Assembly: GCF_000484635.1 (NCBI RefSeq)
Contig: NZ_AXVM01000006.1
Span: 248,001-312,000, forward strand
Length of the DNA: 64,000 bases
Source: Comamonas badia DSM 17552
Lineage (GTDB): Bacteria; Pseudomonadota; Gammaproteobacteria; Burkholderiales; Burkholderiaceae_C
Direction: 5' to 3'
Position numbers and translations under genes: made by a program. Positions within the stretch are counted from its first letter, which is position 1. The number at the start of each line of letters is the position of its first letter. The notes beneath the pieces were generated by a model, which searched no databases, was not told the origin of the DNA, and saw only the letters and a program-made list of their open reading frames with translations. This document shows positions 1 through 9,718 of the stretch, piece after piece.

Positions 1-186
1 GATGAAGTTGCTGAGCGCCGCGCGCAGATCGTCGATATTGGCGGCGCACGCCTTGAGCACCTCGGTGGCGCTCGGGTTGTCCAGCAGGGCCAGCAGCAGG
101 TGCTCCACGGTGATGAACTCGTGGCGCTGCTGGCGGGCCTCTACGAAGGCCATGTGCAAGCTGACTTCCAGTTCCTGGGCAATCAT
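1..186 (-). CDS. clpA: ClpA, ATP-dependent Clp protease ATP-binding subunit (N-terminal fragment)
   Basis: Only the first 62 codons lie in the window; the gene continues beyond base 1. The peptide opens MIAQELEVSLHMAFVEAR and continues with HEFITVEHLLLALLDNP, the Clp N-domain repeat that docks ClpS and substrates. ClpA is the AAA+ unfoldase that feeds ClpP. It lies just downstream of clpS on the same strand, 57 bp away, the usual clpS-clpA order. The start is the ATG at 186, where homology to the N-domain begins. Confidence 0.9.
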   Translation of the reverse strand, partial: MIAQELEVSLHMAFVEARQQRHEFITVEHLLLALLDNPSATEVLKACAANIDDLRAALSNFI

Positions 187-243
187 GTGAGAACTCCTTT
201 GGCTTGCGGTTGGGACTAACTGTAGATCAGGGCGGGCTGCCTG

Positions 244-600
244 TCATTCAACAGGCTCGGAAACACACTGCAGCGGATGCCCGGCCTTGTGCGCCGCATC
301 CATCACCTGCGCCACCTTGGTATCGGCAATGTCGCGCGAATACACGCCGCAGACGCCTTTGCCGTCCAGGTGGATCTTGAGCATGATCTGGGTGGCGGCT
401 TCGCGGTCCTTGTTGAAGAACTCCTGCAGCACGACGACGACGAACTCCATCGGCGTGAAATCGTCGTTGAGCATCACCACCTGGTACATGTGCGGCGGCT
501 GCAGCTTCTGCGTACGCCGCTCGGCGACGACCGAACCGCCGTCATCCCAGGACGGCTCGCGGGGTGGCGGCACGGGCGCTTTGGTAACCATGAAATCCAT
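244..600 (-). CDS. clpS: ClpS, N-end rule adaptor for ClpAP
   Basis: 118 residues, normal length for ClpS. The core [18 protein letters not shown], followed by [17 protein letters not shown], is the ClpS signature; the Asp pair and the His of the KIH segment help form the N-degron pocket. ClpS binds destabilising N-terminal residues and delivers substrates to ClpA, encoded next. An in-frame extension exists upstream (to 648), but the ATG at 600 gives the typical basic, proline-rich N-terminus; an ATG three codons later is also possible. Confidence 0.93.
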   Translation of the reverse strand: MDFMVTKAPVPPPREPSWDDGGSVVAERRTQKLQPPHMYQVVMLNDDFTPMEFVVVVLQEFFNKDREAATQIMLKIHLDGKGVCGVYSRDIADTKVAQVMDAAHKAGHPLQCVSEPVE

Positions 601-726
601 TCTAGCGATCCGCCGCAAAGCGTGATCGTTGTGGATTTGGTGCCACAACCGGGCTTTTCAAGCGTTCGCCCAGCCAATGCCAGCCAAAAGCCGCGCACGC
701 CCTTGCAGGCCGCGTGCCTGCTGCTA

Positions 727-3700
727 TCAAGAAGCGCCGTAGACCACGCTGACGCCCCCGGCCCCTGCCTGGGCACCCCATGCCGCGAGCGCCACATCGG
801 AGGGGAAAAAACGGCTGGCGTCGCCCAGCTGCAGCTCGGCCATGGCCGCCTGTCCGTCCGCCTCGCAGCGCAGCGCCAGGCGCACGCACAGGCCAAGCGC
901 CAGGGAATGGCCGTCTTCCGTCTGCTCGATCCTGGGCGGAAAGCGCCGCACGAAGGCAGCCACATCCGGCACGCCAATGCCCGCCTGCACGCGCAGATAC
1001 CTGCCAAAGCGCGCCCGGGCCGCGGCCACCCCCCAGACCTGCTGGGCTTTCAGGCGCAAGCCTCCGTTGAAATGATCGGGCTGCAGCCGCCCGCTGATGA
1101 TGACGGCCTCGTCGTCGTGCAGGACCTCGGCGCACGACGCCGCCACGCCCTCGTCGGCCGAGACTTCAATCACGCCGCTCTTGTCGTCCAGCTTGAACAG
1201 CGTGAGCTTGCCGCGCTGTCCGTTGATGGTGCGCAGATCGGCCACGATGCCCGCCACCACCACGGTCTCCCGCGTGTCGGCAAGCCGCGCGATCGGTGCG
1301 GCGGCAAAGCGCCGCACCTCGCCTTCCACCGCATCAAACAAATGGCCGGACAGGTGAAAGCCAATCGCCGTTTTCTCCTGCGTCAGGCGCTCGCGCACGT
1401 CCCAGGGCAGCACGACGGCCAGCGGCGGCTCTTCGTTGCTCGCGCCCACGGCGCCGTCGCCCATCATGTCGAACAGGCCGCCCTGATTGGCGTTGGCCAG
1501 CTGCGCCTGAGCGTAGTCGAATGCTATATCTATGGAAGCTGCAAGCGCCGCCCTATCAAGGCTCAGGCCGTCAAAAGACCCTGCTTTTATCAGCGCTTCC
1601 ACCGTGCGCTTGTTGATGCGCGTGCGGTCCACCCGCACGCAGAAATCAAACAGACTGGCAAACGGTCCGCGCGTCGTACCCTGCGGCCCCGTGCCCCGGC
1701 CTTCGCGCGCCGCGACGATGGCCTCGATCGCCTGCTGGCCCGTGCCCTTGACGGCCCCGAGGCCGTAACGGATGACCTTGTCCGTGACCGGCTCAAACCG
1801 GTAAACGCCCCGGTTGATGTCCGGCGGCTCGAACGAGAGCCCCTCGCGGATGGCGTCATCGACCAGTACCTTGAGCTTGTCGGTGTCGTCCATCTCAATC
1901 GTCATGTTGGCGCAGAAGAACTCGGCCGTGTAGTGCACCTTGAGCCAGCCGGTGTGGTAGGCCAGCAGCGAATACGCGGCCGCGTGCGACTTGTTGAAGC
2001 CGTAGCCTGCGAATTTCTCCATGAGGTCGAACACCTCATCGGCCGTGGATTCGCTGATGCCCTTCTTCGCCGCGCCATCGCGGAAGATCTGGCGGTGCTT
2101 GGCCATTTCCTCCGCTTTTTTCTTGCCCATGGCGCGGCGCAGCAGGTCGGCGCCGCCGAGCGAATAGCCGCCCAGCAGCTGCGCGGTCTGCATCACCTGC
2201 TCCTGGTAGACCATGATGCCGTAGGTCTCGGAGAGCACCGGCTCGACCAGCGGGTGCGGGTAGATCACCGCTTCCTTGCCGTGCTTGCGGTTGATGTAGC
2301 TCGGAATCAGGTCCATGGGCCCCGGGCGGTACAGGGCGTTGAGCGCGATCAGGTCTTCCAGGCGCCCGGGCTTGGCTTCTTTCAGCATGCCCTGCATGCC
2401 GCGGCTTTCAAACTGGAACACGGCCTCGGTGCGGCCTTCCTGAAACAGCCTGTAGGTGGGCGCATCGTCCAGCGGTATGTTCTCGAAGGCGAAGTTTTCC
2501 TGCCCCGGGTGGCGCGCCATGATGAACTCGCGCGCCAGCTCCAGGATGGTGAGCGTGGCCAGTCCCAGGAAGTCGAACTTCACCAGGCCGATCGCCTCCA
2601 CGTCGTCCTTGTCGAACTGGCTCACCGCCGAAGTGCTGCCCGGCTGCTGGTAGAGCGGGCAGAAGTCGGTGAGCTTGCCCGGCGCGATCAGCACACCGCC
2701 CGCGTGCATGCCGATGTTGCGCGTGAGGCCCTCGAGCTTCTGCGCCATCTCGACCACCATGCGCACTTCTTCCTCGCCCTGCACGCGCGCCATCAGTTGC
2801 GGTTCGAGCTCCAGCGCGTAGTTGTGCTTGTCGCCCTCCACCTTGGACTCGGGCGGGTAGGCCAGCGTGTAGCTCTGCCCCGGCTTGGCCGGCACCAGCT
2901 TGGAGATGCCGTCGCAGAAGGTGTAGCTCATGTCCATCACGCGCCCGGCATCGCGGATCGCCGCCTTCGCGGCCATGGTGCCGAAAGTGGCGATCTGGCT
3001 CACGGCATCCTTGCCGTATTTGTCCTTCACGTAATCGATCACCCGGTCGCGGTTGGCCTGGCAGAAGTCGATGTCGAAGTCGGGCATGGACACCCGCTCG
3101 GGATTCAGGAAGCGCTCGAACAGCAGGTTGTAGTGCAGCGGATCGAGGTCGGTGATCTTGAGCGCATAGGCCACGAGCGAGCCCGCGCCCGAGCCCCGCC
3201 CCGGCCCCACCGGGCAGGCATGCGTCTTGGCCCACTGGATGAAGTCGCCCACGATGAGGAAATAGCCCGGGAAGCCCATCTTGATGATGATGTCGAGCTC
3301 AAAGTCAAGGCGCTCCTGGTAGTGCGGACGCTGCTGCCGGCGCTCGGCGGCATCGGGGTAGAGGTGGCGCAGGCGCTCTTCCAATCCTTCCTGCGAGGCG
3401 TGGCGAAAATAATCCTCCATCGTCATCCCGGAGGGAATCGGAAAATCGGGCAACTGCGGTTTGCCCAGCACCAGCGACAGGCTGCAGCGCCGGGCGATCT
3501 CCACGGTGTTCTCAAGCGCCGAAGGCACATCGGCAAAGAGCTGCTGCATCTGCGCGCTGCTCTTGAAATACTGCTCGCGCGTGAAACGCCGCACACGCCG
3601 GCGGTCGCCCAGCGTGCTGCCTTCGGCAATGCAGATGCGCGCCTCGTGCGCCTCATAGTCTTCGGCCGCCAGGAACTGCACCGGGTGCGTGGCCACCACC

Positions 3701-4269
3701 GGCAGCTTCAGGCGCGCCGCCAGCTGCACCGCGGCCAGCACATGCGCCTCGTCATCGTCTCGGCCCGCGCGCTGCAGCTCCAGGTAAAAACGGTACGGAA
3801 ACAGCGCGGCCAGCCCCAGCGCCTGCTCAGCCGCCGCCGCCTCGTTGCCCGCCATCAGCGCGCGCCCGACGGGGCCCGCCTGCGCGCCCGACAGCGCAAT
3901 CAGCCCCTCGTTCAGATCGCGCAGCCATTGCCAGCGGCACACCGCCGCCTCTCGCGCCGCGCTCTGTGTCCAGACACGGGTCAGCAGCTCGCACAGGTTC
4001 AAATAGCCTTGGCGGTTTTGCACCAGCAGCAGCAGGCGCGCGGGCTCACCGCCAGCCGCATCTTCCAGGCAGATCTCGGCGCCGATCACCGGCTTGACGC
4101 CCTTGCCACGCGCCGCCTTGTAGAACTTGAGCGCACCGAAGAGGTTGTTCAGATCGGCAATGGCCAGCGCGCCCTGCCCATCCTTGGCGGCGCTTGCCAC
4201 CGCCTCGTCGATGCGCGTGGTGCCGTCGACCACGGAAAATTCGGAATGCAGGCGCAGATGGACAAACAT
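727..4269 (-). CDS. dnaE: DNA polymerase III alpha subunit
   Basis: 1,180 residues, the usual DnaE length. The N-terminal PHP domain opens FVHLRLHSEFSVVDG. The polymerase palm carries PDFDIDF near residues 397-403 (catalytic aspartates) and a third acidic patch at LVKFDFLGL. The C-terminal part contains the helix-hairpin-helix and OB-fold region. It is the replicative polymerase catalytic subunit. The start at 4269 was chosen because homology begins at MFVHLRLHS; the ORF is open 40 codons further upstream. A repeat-like stretch lies in the C-terminal third (1530-1580). Confidence 0.97.
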   Translation of the reverse strand: MFVHLRLHSEFSVVDGTTRIDEAVASAAKDGQGALAIADLNNLFGALKFYKAARGKGVKPVIGAEICLEDAAGGEPARLLLLVQNRQGYLNLCELLTRVWTQSAAREAAVCRWQWLRDLNEGLIALSGAQAGPVGRALMAGNEAAAAEQALGLAALFPYRFYLELQRAGRDDDEAHVLAAVQLAARLKLPVVATHPVQFLAAEDYEAHEARICIAEGSTLGDRRRVRRFTREQYFKSSAQMQQLFADVPSALENTVEIARRCSLSLVLGKPQLPDFPIPSGMTMEDYFRHASQEGLEERLRHLYPDAAERRQQRPHYQERLDFELDIIIKMGFPGYFLIVGDFIQWAKTHACPVGPGRGSGAGSLVAYALKITDLDPLHYNLLFERFLNPERVSMPDFDIDFCQANRDRVIDYVKDKYGKDAVSQIATFGTMAAKAAIRDAGRVMDMSYTFCDGISKLVPAKPGQSYTLAYPPESKVEGDKHNYALELEPQLMARVQGEEEVRMVVEMAQKLEGLTRNIGMHAGGVLIAPGKLTDFCPLYQQPGSTSAVSQFDKDDVEAIGLVKFDFLGLATLTILELAREFIMARHPGQENFAFENIPLDDAPTYRLFQEGRTEAVFQFESRGMQGMLKEAKPGRLEDLIALNALYRPGPMDLIPSYINRKHGKEAVIYPHPLVEPVLSETYGIMVYQEQVMQTAQLLGGYSLGGADLLRRAMGKKKAEEMAKHRQIFRDGAAKKGISESTADEVFDLMEKFAGYGFNKSHAAAYSLLAYHTGWLKVHYTAEFFCANMTIEMDDTDKLKVLVDDAIREGLSFEPPDINRGVYRFEPVTDKVIRYGLGAVKGTGQQAIEAIVAAREGRGTGPQGTTRGPFASLFDFCVRVDRTRINKRTVEALIKAGSFDGLSLDRAALAASIDIAFDYAQAQLANANQGGLFDMMGDGAVGASNEEPPLAVVLPWDVRERLTQEKTAIGFHLSGHLFDAVEGEVRRFAAAPIARLADTRETVVVAGIVADLRTINGQRGKLTLFKLDDKSGVIEVSADEGVAASCAEVLHDDEAVIISGRLQPDHFNGGLRLKAQQVWGVAAARARFGRYLRVQAGIGVPDVAAFVRRFPPRIEQTEDGHSLALGLCVRLALRCEADGQAAMAELQLGDASRFFPSDVALAAWGAQAGAGGVSVVYGAS
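1530..1580. repeat. possible diverged copy of the AGCTGC-N-GCGCTT palindromic repeat inside dnaE
   Basis: On the + strand the stretch GAAGCTGCAAGCGC, CCTATCAAG and TCAAAAG aligns in order with the intergenic copy at 7995-8038 and is AT-richer than its surroundings. It encodes an ordinary-looking DnaE segment (RAALAASIDIAF), so chance resemblance is a real alternative. Confidence 0.3.
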
Positions 4270-4343
4270 CCGGCGATTGTAGGAAGAGGCCGGATTGCCC
4301 GCCCCCGGCGCGCGGGCATGGACGAAACAACCCGACCGCGGCC

Positions 4344-4949
4344 CTACCAGGCCACCCAGCCGCGCCGTATCAAAGGGGCAAAAATCCACCGGTAGACGGC
4401 GTTGACCGGCGGCAGCAGCAGGCTGACCAGCCCGGGCAGCACGAGGTGCAGCACGGCAGCGCTGGCGGCAGCCACCAGCGCGGCACCGACCATGTCCAGC
4501 GGGAAATGGATGCCCAGATAGATGCGCGCCCAGGCAACCGGCAGGCCCAGCAGCGCGAGCCAGAGGCCGGCCCTGCGCTGCTTGCCGTGCAGCAGCAGGC
4601 TGAAAGCCACGCTCCAGATACCGGTCAAATGGTTGCTGGGAAACGATGGCGTGGCTGCATGCGGCATCAGCGCATGGCCCAGCGGCACCATGAACGGGCG
4701 CGGCTGCGGCCAGAGCGCTCCCAGCGCAGCCGACAGCGCAAAGCCCAGCGCACAGGCCAGCGCGGCCTCCAGCAGCGGCGCGCGCCGCCCCTCCCCGCCG
4801 CGCAGCCAGGCAAGCAGCAGGTACAGCGGCACGGCCAGCACCAGCACCGCGGCGCAGCCCCGGGCCAGAAGCAGCATCGCCGCCCCCGGCTCGGCGGGGC
4901 CGTTGATCAGCAGGAAAAGAGAACGATTGAATTCATCCAACATCATCAT
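4344..4949 (-). CDS. PAP2-family membrane phosphatase
   Basis: 201 residues, with several hydrophobic segments. PAP2 motifs are visible: PQPRP (motif 1, without the usual upstream Lys), PSFPSNH (motif 2) and ARIYLGIHFPLD (motif 3, His and Asp). Such enzymes dephosphorylate lipid phosphates such as undecaprenyl diphosphate at the periplasmic membrane face; the substrate cannot be read from sequence. Three consecutive ATG codons (4941-4949) make the exact start ambiguous by up to two residues. Divergent from bamD. The reading frame is open further upstream, but that part does not look like protein. Confidence 0.82.
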   Translation of the reverse strand: MMMLDEFNRSLFLLINGPAEPGAAMLLLARGCAAVLVLAVPLYLLLAWLRGGEGRRAPLLEAALACALGFALSAALGALWPQPRPFMVPLGHALMPHAATPSFPSNHLTGIWSVAFSLLLHGKQRRAGLWLALLGLPVAWARIYLGIHFPLDMVGAALVAAASAAVLHLVLPGLVSLLLPPVNAVYRWIFAPLIRRGWVAW

Positions 4950-5076
4950 CCGGCGGCTCCACGGTCCAGGGAGCAGGTGTGGCGGGGCCGCAATTTTCAC
5001 CCCATTGCCGGTAGTCCCCGCGGTCGCTGTTTCATACAATGGCTGAATTTTTCCGTTCTGCTCCAATCCACGCTCC

Positions 5077-5874
5077 ATGCTGCGCCCACCTGCCCTTCTG
5101 CCCGCCGTCCTGCTGCTCATCGCGGCTCTGTCCGGTTGCTCCAGCACACCAGCGGACCCCACTGCCCATTGGAGCGTGCAAAAAATCCATTCCGAGGCAC
5201 AGGACGAGATGAAGGGCGGCGCCTGGGACAAGGCCATTCCCCTACTGGAAAAGCTGGAGGGGCGCGCCGCGGGTACGCCGCTGGCGCAGCAGGCGCAGCT
5301 GGACAAGGCCTATGCCGAATACAAGAACGGAGACCGCGGCACGGCCATCGCCACGCTGGACCGGTTCATGAAGCTGCATCCGGCCAGCCCGGCGTATGAC
5401 TACGCGCTCTACCTCAAGGGGCTGGTCAACTTCAACGATGACCTGGGCATGTTTTCCTGGCTCTCGCGCCAGGACCTGTCCGAACGCGACCAGAAGGCCG
5501 CCAAGGAATCGTTCGAGGCCTTCAAGGAATTGATCGAACGCTTTCCCGACTCGCGCTACACACCCGATGCACGCCAGCGCATGACCTACGTCGTGAATGC
5601 CCTCGCGCTGTACGAAGTGCATGTGGCGCGCTACTACTTCGACCGCGGCGCCTACGTGGCCGCCGTGAGCCGGGCGCAATCGGCCATCGCCGATTACCGC
5701 GATGTGCCCGCCAGCGAGGAGGCGCTCTACATCCTGGTGCGCTCCTATGAGGCGCTGGGCCTGACGCAGCTGAGCGAGGACACGCAGCGCGTGCTCGACG
5801 CCTCCTACCCGCAAAGCGATTACACCAGGTCCGGCTTCAAGGGCAGGGCAAGCCCGTGGTGGAAACTCTGGTGA
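5077..5874 (+). CDS. bamD: BamD, outer-membrane assembly lipoprotein
   Basis: 265 residues. A lipoprotein signal ends LIAALSGCSS (lipobox LSGC). TPR-type helices follow, with the family segments SPAYDYALYLKGL and RFPDSRYTPDARQRM. BamD is the essential lipoprotein of the BAM complex that inserts beta-barrels with BamA. Its 3' end lies 9 bp from the PP2C gene, so the two are probably co-transcribed. The start is the ATG directly before the signal peptide. Confidence 0.93.
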   Translation: MLRPPALLPAVLLLIAALSGCSSTPADPTAHWSVQKIHSEAQDEMKGGAWDKAIPLLEKLEGRAAGTPLAQQAQLDKAYAEYKNGDRGTAIATLDRFMKLHPASPAYDYALYLKGLVNFNDDLGMFSWLSRQDLSERDQKAAKESFEAFKELIERFPDSRYTPDARQRMTYVVNALALYEVHVARYYFDRGAYVAAVSRAQSAIADYRDVPASEEALYILVRSYEALGLTQLSEDTQRVLDASYPQSDYTRSGFKGRASPWWKLW

Positions 5875-5883
5875 TGGAGCGCC

Positions 5884-6687
5884 ATGAGCAAATCGTTTCG
5901 GATCATTGCCGCCACGGGCACCGACAAGGGTGACCGGGACTACCAGCAGGACCGGGTCGAACTGCTGACGCACCCGCGCGTCAATGGCTGCGTGCTGGCC
6001 ATCGTCGCCGACGGCATGGGCGGGCGCAGCGGCGGACGCAAGGCATCCGACCAGGTCATCATGACGGCGAGCCAGGTGTTCGAGCGCTACGATCCGGCCA
6101 CGGATGATGCCGCGTCGTTTCTGGAAAACATGGTGCAGGAGGCGCATCTCGTGATCCGCCTCACCGCCATCTCCGCCGAGCAGGAGCCGCACAGCACCAT
6201 CGCCGCCTTCCTGGTCAACCCGGGGGGCGATTGCCACTGGGTGCACGCCGGGGATTCGCGCATCTACCACTTTCGCAACGGCGCGATGGTGCATCGCACG
6301 CGCGACCACTCCTACGTGCAGGCCCTGGTGGATCGGGGCGACCTGACCGAAGCGCAGGCGCGCGACCATCCGCATTCGAACATCCTGCTCGGATGCCTGG
6401 GCATGGACAACACGCCGCCAACCAGCGGCTACGCCATTGCAGAGCTCAAGACGGACGATGCGCTGCTCGCCTGCAGCGACGGCGTCTGGCACTACTTCAC
6501 GTCCGACGAACTGGCCGAAGCGGTCAGCACGCTCACGCCCCGCGAGGCCACCGAATTTCTCATCGCGCAGGCGCGCGAACGCGCCGCCGGCGGAGGCGAC
6601 AACCTGTCGCTGGCGGTCGTGAAGATTGAAGCCCCGGTTGAAGTCAGGAAATCCCGGCGCTTCCAGGGCTTCGAGGCCAAATCCTGA
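5884..6687 (+). CDS. PP2C-family serine/threonine protein phosphatase
   Basis: 267 residues. PP2C metal-binding motifs are visible: DYQQDR (motif I Asp), IVADGMGG (motif II), WVHAGDSRIY, ACSDGVW and GGGDNLSL near the C-terminus. It should be a soluble Mn/Mg-dependent phosphatase acting on Ser/Thr phosphoproteins; no partner kinase is in the window. A GGAG ribosome site precedes the ATG, 9 bp after bamD. The last about 20 residues are basic and lie beyond the catalytic fold. Confidence 0.9.
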   Translation: MSKSFRIIAATGTDKGDRDYQQDRVELLTHPRVNGCVLAIVADGMGGRSGGRKASDQVIMTASQVFERYDPATDDAASFLENMVQEAHLVIRLTAISAEQEPHSTIAAFLVNPGGDCHWVHAGDSRIYHFRNGAMVHRTRDHSYVQALVDRGDLTEAQARDHPHSNILLGCLGMDNTPPTSGYAIAELKTDDALLACSDGVWHYFTSDELAEAVSTLTPREATEFLIAQARERAAGGGDNLSLAVVKIEAPVEVRKSRRFQGFEAKS

Positions 6688-6702
6688 AGCGCTCCCTGCT
6701 CA

Positions 6703-6872
6703 GAGCGTGTTCAAAGTCTCCGCGTAGTACCCGTTGCCCCGCAAAGGTAGTGGCTGCAAGGCGCAAGCCACAGCCGGGCTGGTGGCCCGGCGAGGACTTG
6801 CAACGCCGCAGACGCTGCCTTTGCGGGGCAACCCTTCGGGCAAGGCAGCACGCGGAGACTTTGAACACGCTC
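6703..6872. repeat. 170-bp MITE-like element with long terminal inverted repeats and TCA flanks
   Basis: The ends are perfect inverted repeats (GAGCGTGTTCAAAGTCTCCG at the left, its complement at the right). A second inner match, TTGCCCCGCAAAGG, continues the palindrome. The triplet TCA lies directly outside both ends (6700-6702 and 6873-6875), as a 3-bp target duplication would; the right copy is the zapE stop codon. It holds no ORF and exactly fills the gap between convergent PP2C and zapE genes, so it may also act as a bidirectional terminator. Confidence 0.65.
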
Positions 6873-7970
6873 TCAAGTCAGGCGCGTATCCACCACGCGG
6901 CGCTCGAGCTGCAGATATTCCCGCGTCTGCATCTCATTGAGGCGCGAGACGGTGCGCGGAAATTCGTGCACCAGCGGGCCTTCGGTATAGAGCTGCTCCG
7001 GCGGCAGCGCGGCTGAAATGATGAGTTTGACGCGCCGGTCATAGAGCACGTCCACCAGCCAGGTGAAGCGCCGCGCCGCCGAAGCCATGTTCACCGGCAT
7101 GTAGGGCACATTGGAGAGCAGCACGGTGTGGAACTGGCTTGCAAGCTCCAGATAATCGTTCTGCGAGCGCGGCCCCATGCAGAGCTCGCGGAAATCAAAC
7201 CACACCACGCCGCCCGCACGGCGCAGCGCGTGGATTTCGCGCGCCTCGATGCGCAGCACCGGGTCTTCGTCGCGCGCCTCGGCCAGGCGATCGAACATGG
7301 CTGCCATCGCCGCATCCGCCTCGGGGCCCAGCGGATGGTGGTAGATGGTCGCATCCTCCAGCGTCTGGCTGCGGTAGTCCACGCCGTTGTCCACGTTGAT
7401 GATTTCCATGCGCTCCTTGAGCAGCGCAATCGCCGGCAGGATGCGGTCGCGGTGCAGGCCGTCCGGGTACAGGCCATCGGGCTCGAAGTTGGAGGTGGTG
7501 ATGAAGCCCACGCCGTTGGCAAAGAGCGCATCCAGCAGCCGGTACAGGATCATCGCGTCCGTGATGTCGGCGATGTGGAACTCGTCAAAGCAGATCAGCT
7601 TGTAGCGTTTGGCGATGTTCGCACCCAGCGCATCCAGCGGGTTCTGCGTGCCCTGCAGCTCGGTGAGCTGGCGCTGCACCTCGCGCATGAACTCGTGAAA
7701 GTGCAGCCGCACCTTGCGCTTGATCGGCACCGCGGTGAAGAAGCAATCCATCAGAAAGCTCTTGCCGCGCCCCACGCCGCCATACATGTAGACGCCGCGC
7801 GGAATCTGCGGGTGGTTCAGCAGCTTCTTGAGCGCATTGGAGCGGCGCTGCTTGTAGCCCGCCCATTCGCTGGCGCAACGCTCCAGCGCATCCACCGCCC
7901 GCAACTGCGCCGGGTCGCTCTGGTAGCCCTTGGCCGCCAAGGCCTCATCGTAAATCTGCCGAACCGACAC
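6873..7970 (-). CDS. zapE: ZapE/AFG1-like ATPase
   Basis: 365 residues. Walker A is GGVGRGKS at residues 64-71, Walker B is LICFDEFHIAD, and an arginine-finger region follows GLHRDRILPAI. This is the AFG1 family; the E. coli member ZapE is associated with the division ring under stress. The gene follows lpdA on the same strand but is separated from it by 254 bp carrying two palindromic repeats, so it probably has its own promoter. The stop codon is formed by the TCA flanking the downstream repeat element. Confidence 0.9.
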   Translation of the reverse strand: MSVRQIYDEALAAKGYQSDPAQLRAVDALERCASEWAGYKQRRSNALKKLLNHPQIPRGVYMYGGVGRGKSFLMDCFFTAVPIKRKVRLHFHEFMREVQRQLTELQGTQNPLDALGANIAKRYKLICFDEFHIADITDAMILYRLLDALFANGVGFITTSNFEPDGLYPDGLHRDRILPAIALLKERMEIINVDNGVDYRSQTLEDATIYHHPLGPEADAAMAAMFDRLAEARDEDPVLRIEAREIHALRRAGGVVWFDFRELCMGPRSQNDYLELASQFHTVLLSNVPYMPVNMASAARRFTWLVDVLYDRRVKLIISAALPPEQLYTEGPLVHEFPRTVSRLNEMQTREYLQLERRVVDTRLT

Positions 7971-7994
7971 ACCGACTCCAATTCATCCAAAACA

Positions 7995-8038
7995 ATAGCT
8001 GCCAGCGCTTTCCCATCAAGCGCTGGCAGCCAATTTTG
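7995..8038. repeat. palindromic repeat, best-preserved copy (13-bp perfect stem)
   Basis: GCTGCCAGCGCTT (7998-8010) is followed by a 7-base loop and its exact complement (8018-8030). The element lies between lpdA and zapE and could form a strong RNA hairpin in the zapE leader. Related sequences occur at 27181, 30471, 35034, 40921 and 51391, most of them inside genes. Confidence 0.8.
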
Positions 8039-8042
8039 CTTA

Positions 8043-8219
8043 AACCGAGAAAGTGCATCAGGGCTTGGGATGGCAACGAGGGCAGTTGCGAGTCAGTTTG
8101 GCCCCGACTGCGAAGCCTGTAGCCGTAGCTACAGGCGACAAAGAGGGGCCAAAATGGCCGCAAATGCTCCGTTGACGCCCAAGCAGCATCGGAGATGCGC
8201 CTAATGGATTTTCTCGGTT
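8043..8219. repeat. 177-bp element of three nested inverted repeats
   Basis: The outer arms are AACCGAGAAA (8043-8052) and TTTCTCGGTT (8210-8219). The middle arms are TTTGGCCCC (8097-8105) and GGGGCCAAA (8145-8153). The inner 9-bp stem is GCCTGTAGC (8115-8123) and GCTACAGGC (8128-8136) with a CGTA loop. No ORF is evident. It sits between lpdA and zapE. The layout suggests a non-autonomous mobile repeat or a structured RNA; no target duplication is evident. Confidence 0.6.
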
Positions 8220-8224
8220 AAACC

Positions 8225-9652
<1,428 letters not shown>

Positions 9653-9676
9653 GTTTCTTCCTCAATGGATGGTGAA

Positions 9677-9698
9677 AACCCACCGCTCAGGGTGGGTT
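9677..9698 (-). terminator. hairpin with short U-run between sucB and lpdA
   Basis: Read on the minus strand, AACCCACC, a 6-base loop and GGTGGGTT form an 8-bp perfect stem ending in four U residues. It lies 20 bases after the sucB stop. It is weak for a full terminator and could attenuate transcription into lpdA or protect the sucAB mRNA. Confidence 0.5.
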
Positions 9699-9718
9699 GA
9701 CTTGTGTGGCTGGACCGA

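Noticed and set aside
277-4395. 1,372-codon open frame antisense to dnaE
   Set aside because: It mirrors dnaE in the opposite strand, is rich in His, Arg and Leu without any motif, and is a normal artefact of high-GC codon use.
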